DNA from: Sporolactobacillus vineae DSM 21990 = SL153
GTDB lineage: Bacteria; Bacillota; Bacilli; Bacillales; Sporolactobacillaceae
Assembly: GCF_000377985.1 (NCBI RefSeq)
Contig: NZ_KB899043.1
Span: forward strand, 335,645-399,644
Length of the DNA: 64,000 bases
Reading direction: 5' to 3'
Under the pieces are notes generated by a model. It was not told where the DNA came from. It saw only the letters and a program-made list of their open reading frames with translations, and did no database searches. This document shows positions 63,711 to 64,000 of the stretch, piece after piece. The first letter of the stretch is position 1. The number at the start of each line of letters is the position of its first letter. The position numbers and the translations under genes were made by a program.

Positions 63711-63786
63711 TGGTGGCTCGAGGCGGAGTCGAACCACCGACACGAGGATTTTCAGTCCTCTGCTCTACCTGCTGAGCTATCGAGCC
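63711..63786 (-). tRNA. tRNA-Phe (anticodon GAA)
   Basis: Loop CTGAAAA gives GAA. Acceptor GGCTCGA pairs with TCGAGCC. CCA is encoded. Confidence 0.95.
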
Positions 63787-63842
63787 ATAATAAAAAGATA
63801 AATCTTTATGTAAACTAAAGAAGATAAACAAAATAATAAAAA

Positions 63843-63919
63843 TGGCGGGTCCGAGCGGGTTTGAACCGCCGATCTCCTGCGTGACAGGCAGGCATGTTAG
63901 ACCACTACACCACGGACCC
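63843..63919 (-). tRNA. tRNA-Asp (anticodon GTC)
   Basis: Loop CTGTCAC gives GTC. Acceptor GGGTCCG pairs with CGGACCC. CCA is encoded. Confidence 0.95.
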
Positions 63920-63998
<79 letters not shown>

Positions 63999-64000
63999 AT

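Overview
The window reads as the chromosome of a spore-forming, aerobic or facultative member of the Bacillales. The evidence is the sporulation-associated trio PrkA, YhbH and SpoVR, a B. subtilis-like MoxR/DUF58/transglutaminase operon, a HemAT globin sensor, an Fnr with C-terminal cysteines, an S-box riboswitch ahead of metE, a Zur-type operator, and a tRNA cluster in the order fMet-Asp-Phe-Thr-Tyr-Trp-His-Gln-Gly-Cys-Leu. Base composition is fairly GC-rich for the group. A Sporolactobacillaceae-like relative is possible but cannot be proven from the sequence alone.

Layout. 0-8 kb holds a partial glutamine amidotransferase, a zinc-ribbon protein, a GlcNAc/glucose-type PTS transporter preceded by an odd half-length EIIC protein, a serine hydrolase and a GH31 alpha-glucosidase. 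8-16 kb holds spoVR, the yeaC-yeaD-yebA-like operon and hemAT. 16-25 kb holds riboswitch-controlled metE, a 21-bp tandem repeat, prfC, pgcA, a HAD phosphatase, yhbH and a type I signal peptidase. 25-32 kb holds prkA, trmL, an amidase, ogt, a B3/B4-domain protein, a small unknown protein, a nuclease lipoprotein and fnr. 32.6-37 kb is odhAB. 37-40.5 kb holds cvfB, a Zur-controlled zinc ABC transporter lacking its binding protein, and an RpiB-like isomerase with Asp in place of the catalytic Cys.

40.8-57 kb is more accessory. It carries oxidative-stress genes (YkuU-like peroxiredoxin, Dps, catalase), two MFS transporters, aspartase with a divergent Lrp-type regulator, and an MBL-TetR operon with a clear operator. 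It also has at least four gene remnants: a luciferase-like monooxygenase, an aminoglycoside phosphotransferase-like kinase, a zinc-type alcohol dehydrogenase and an acetoin-reductase-like SDR. Two related hairpins and a palindromic repeat array sit there too. 56.6-62.5 kb has a SWIM/SNF2 helicase, a small membrane protein and fruA. 62.9-64 kb is an 11-gene tRNA cluster cut by the window end.

How it fits together: carbohydrate uptake and breakdown (PTS proteins, GH31, PgcA), the TCA step (OdhAB) and oxygen/redox sensing (HemAT, Fnr, catalase, Dps) give a metabolically flexible spore-former. No CRISPR array, phage, intact insertion sequence or recognised defence island was seen. I found no clearly new multi-gene system; the best leads are single oddities listed in the findings.
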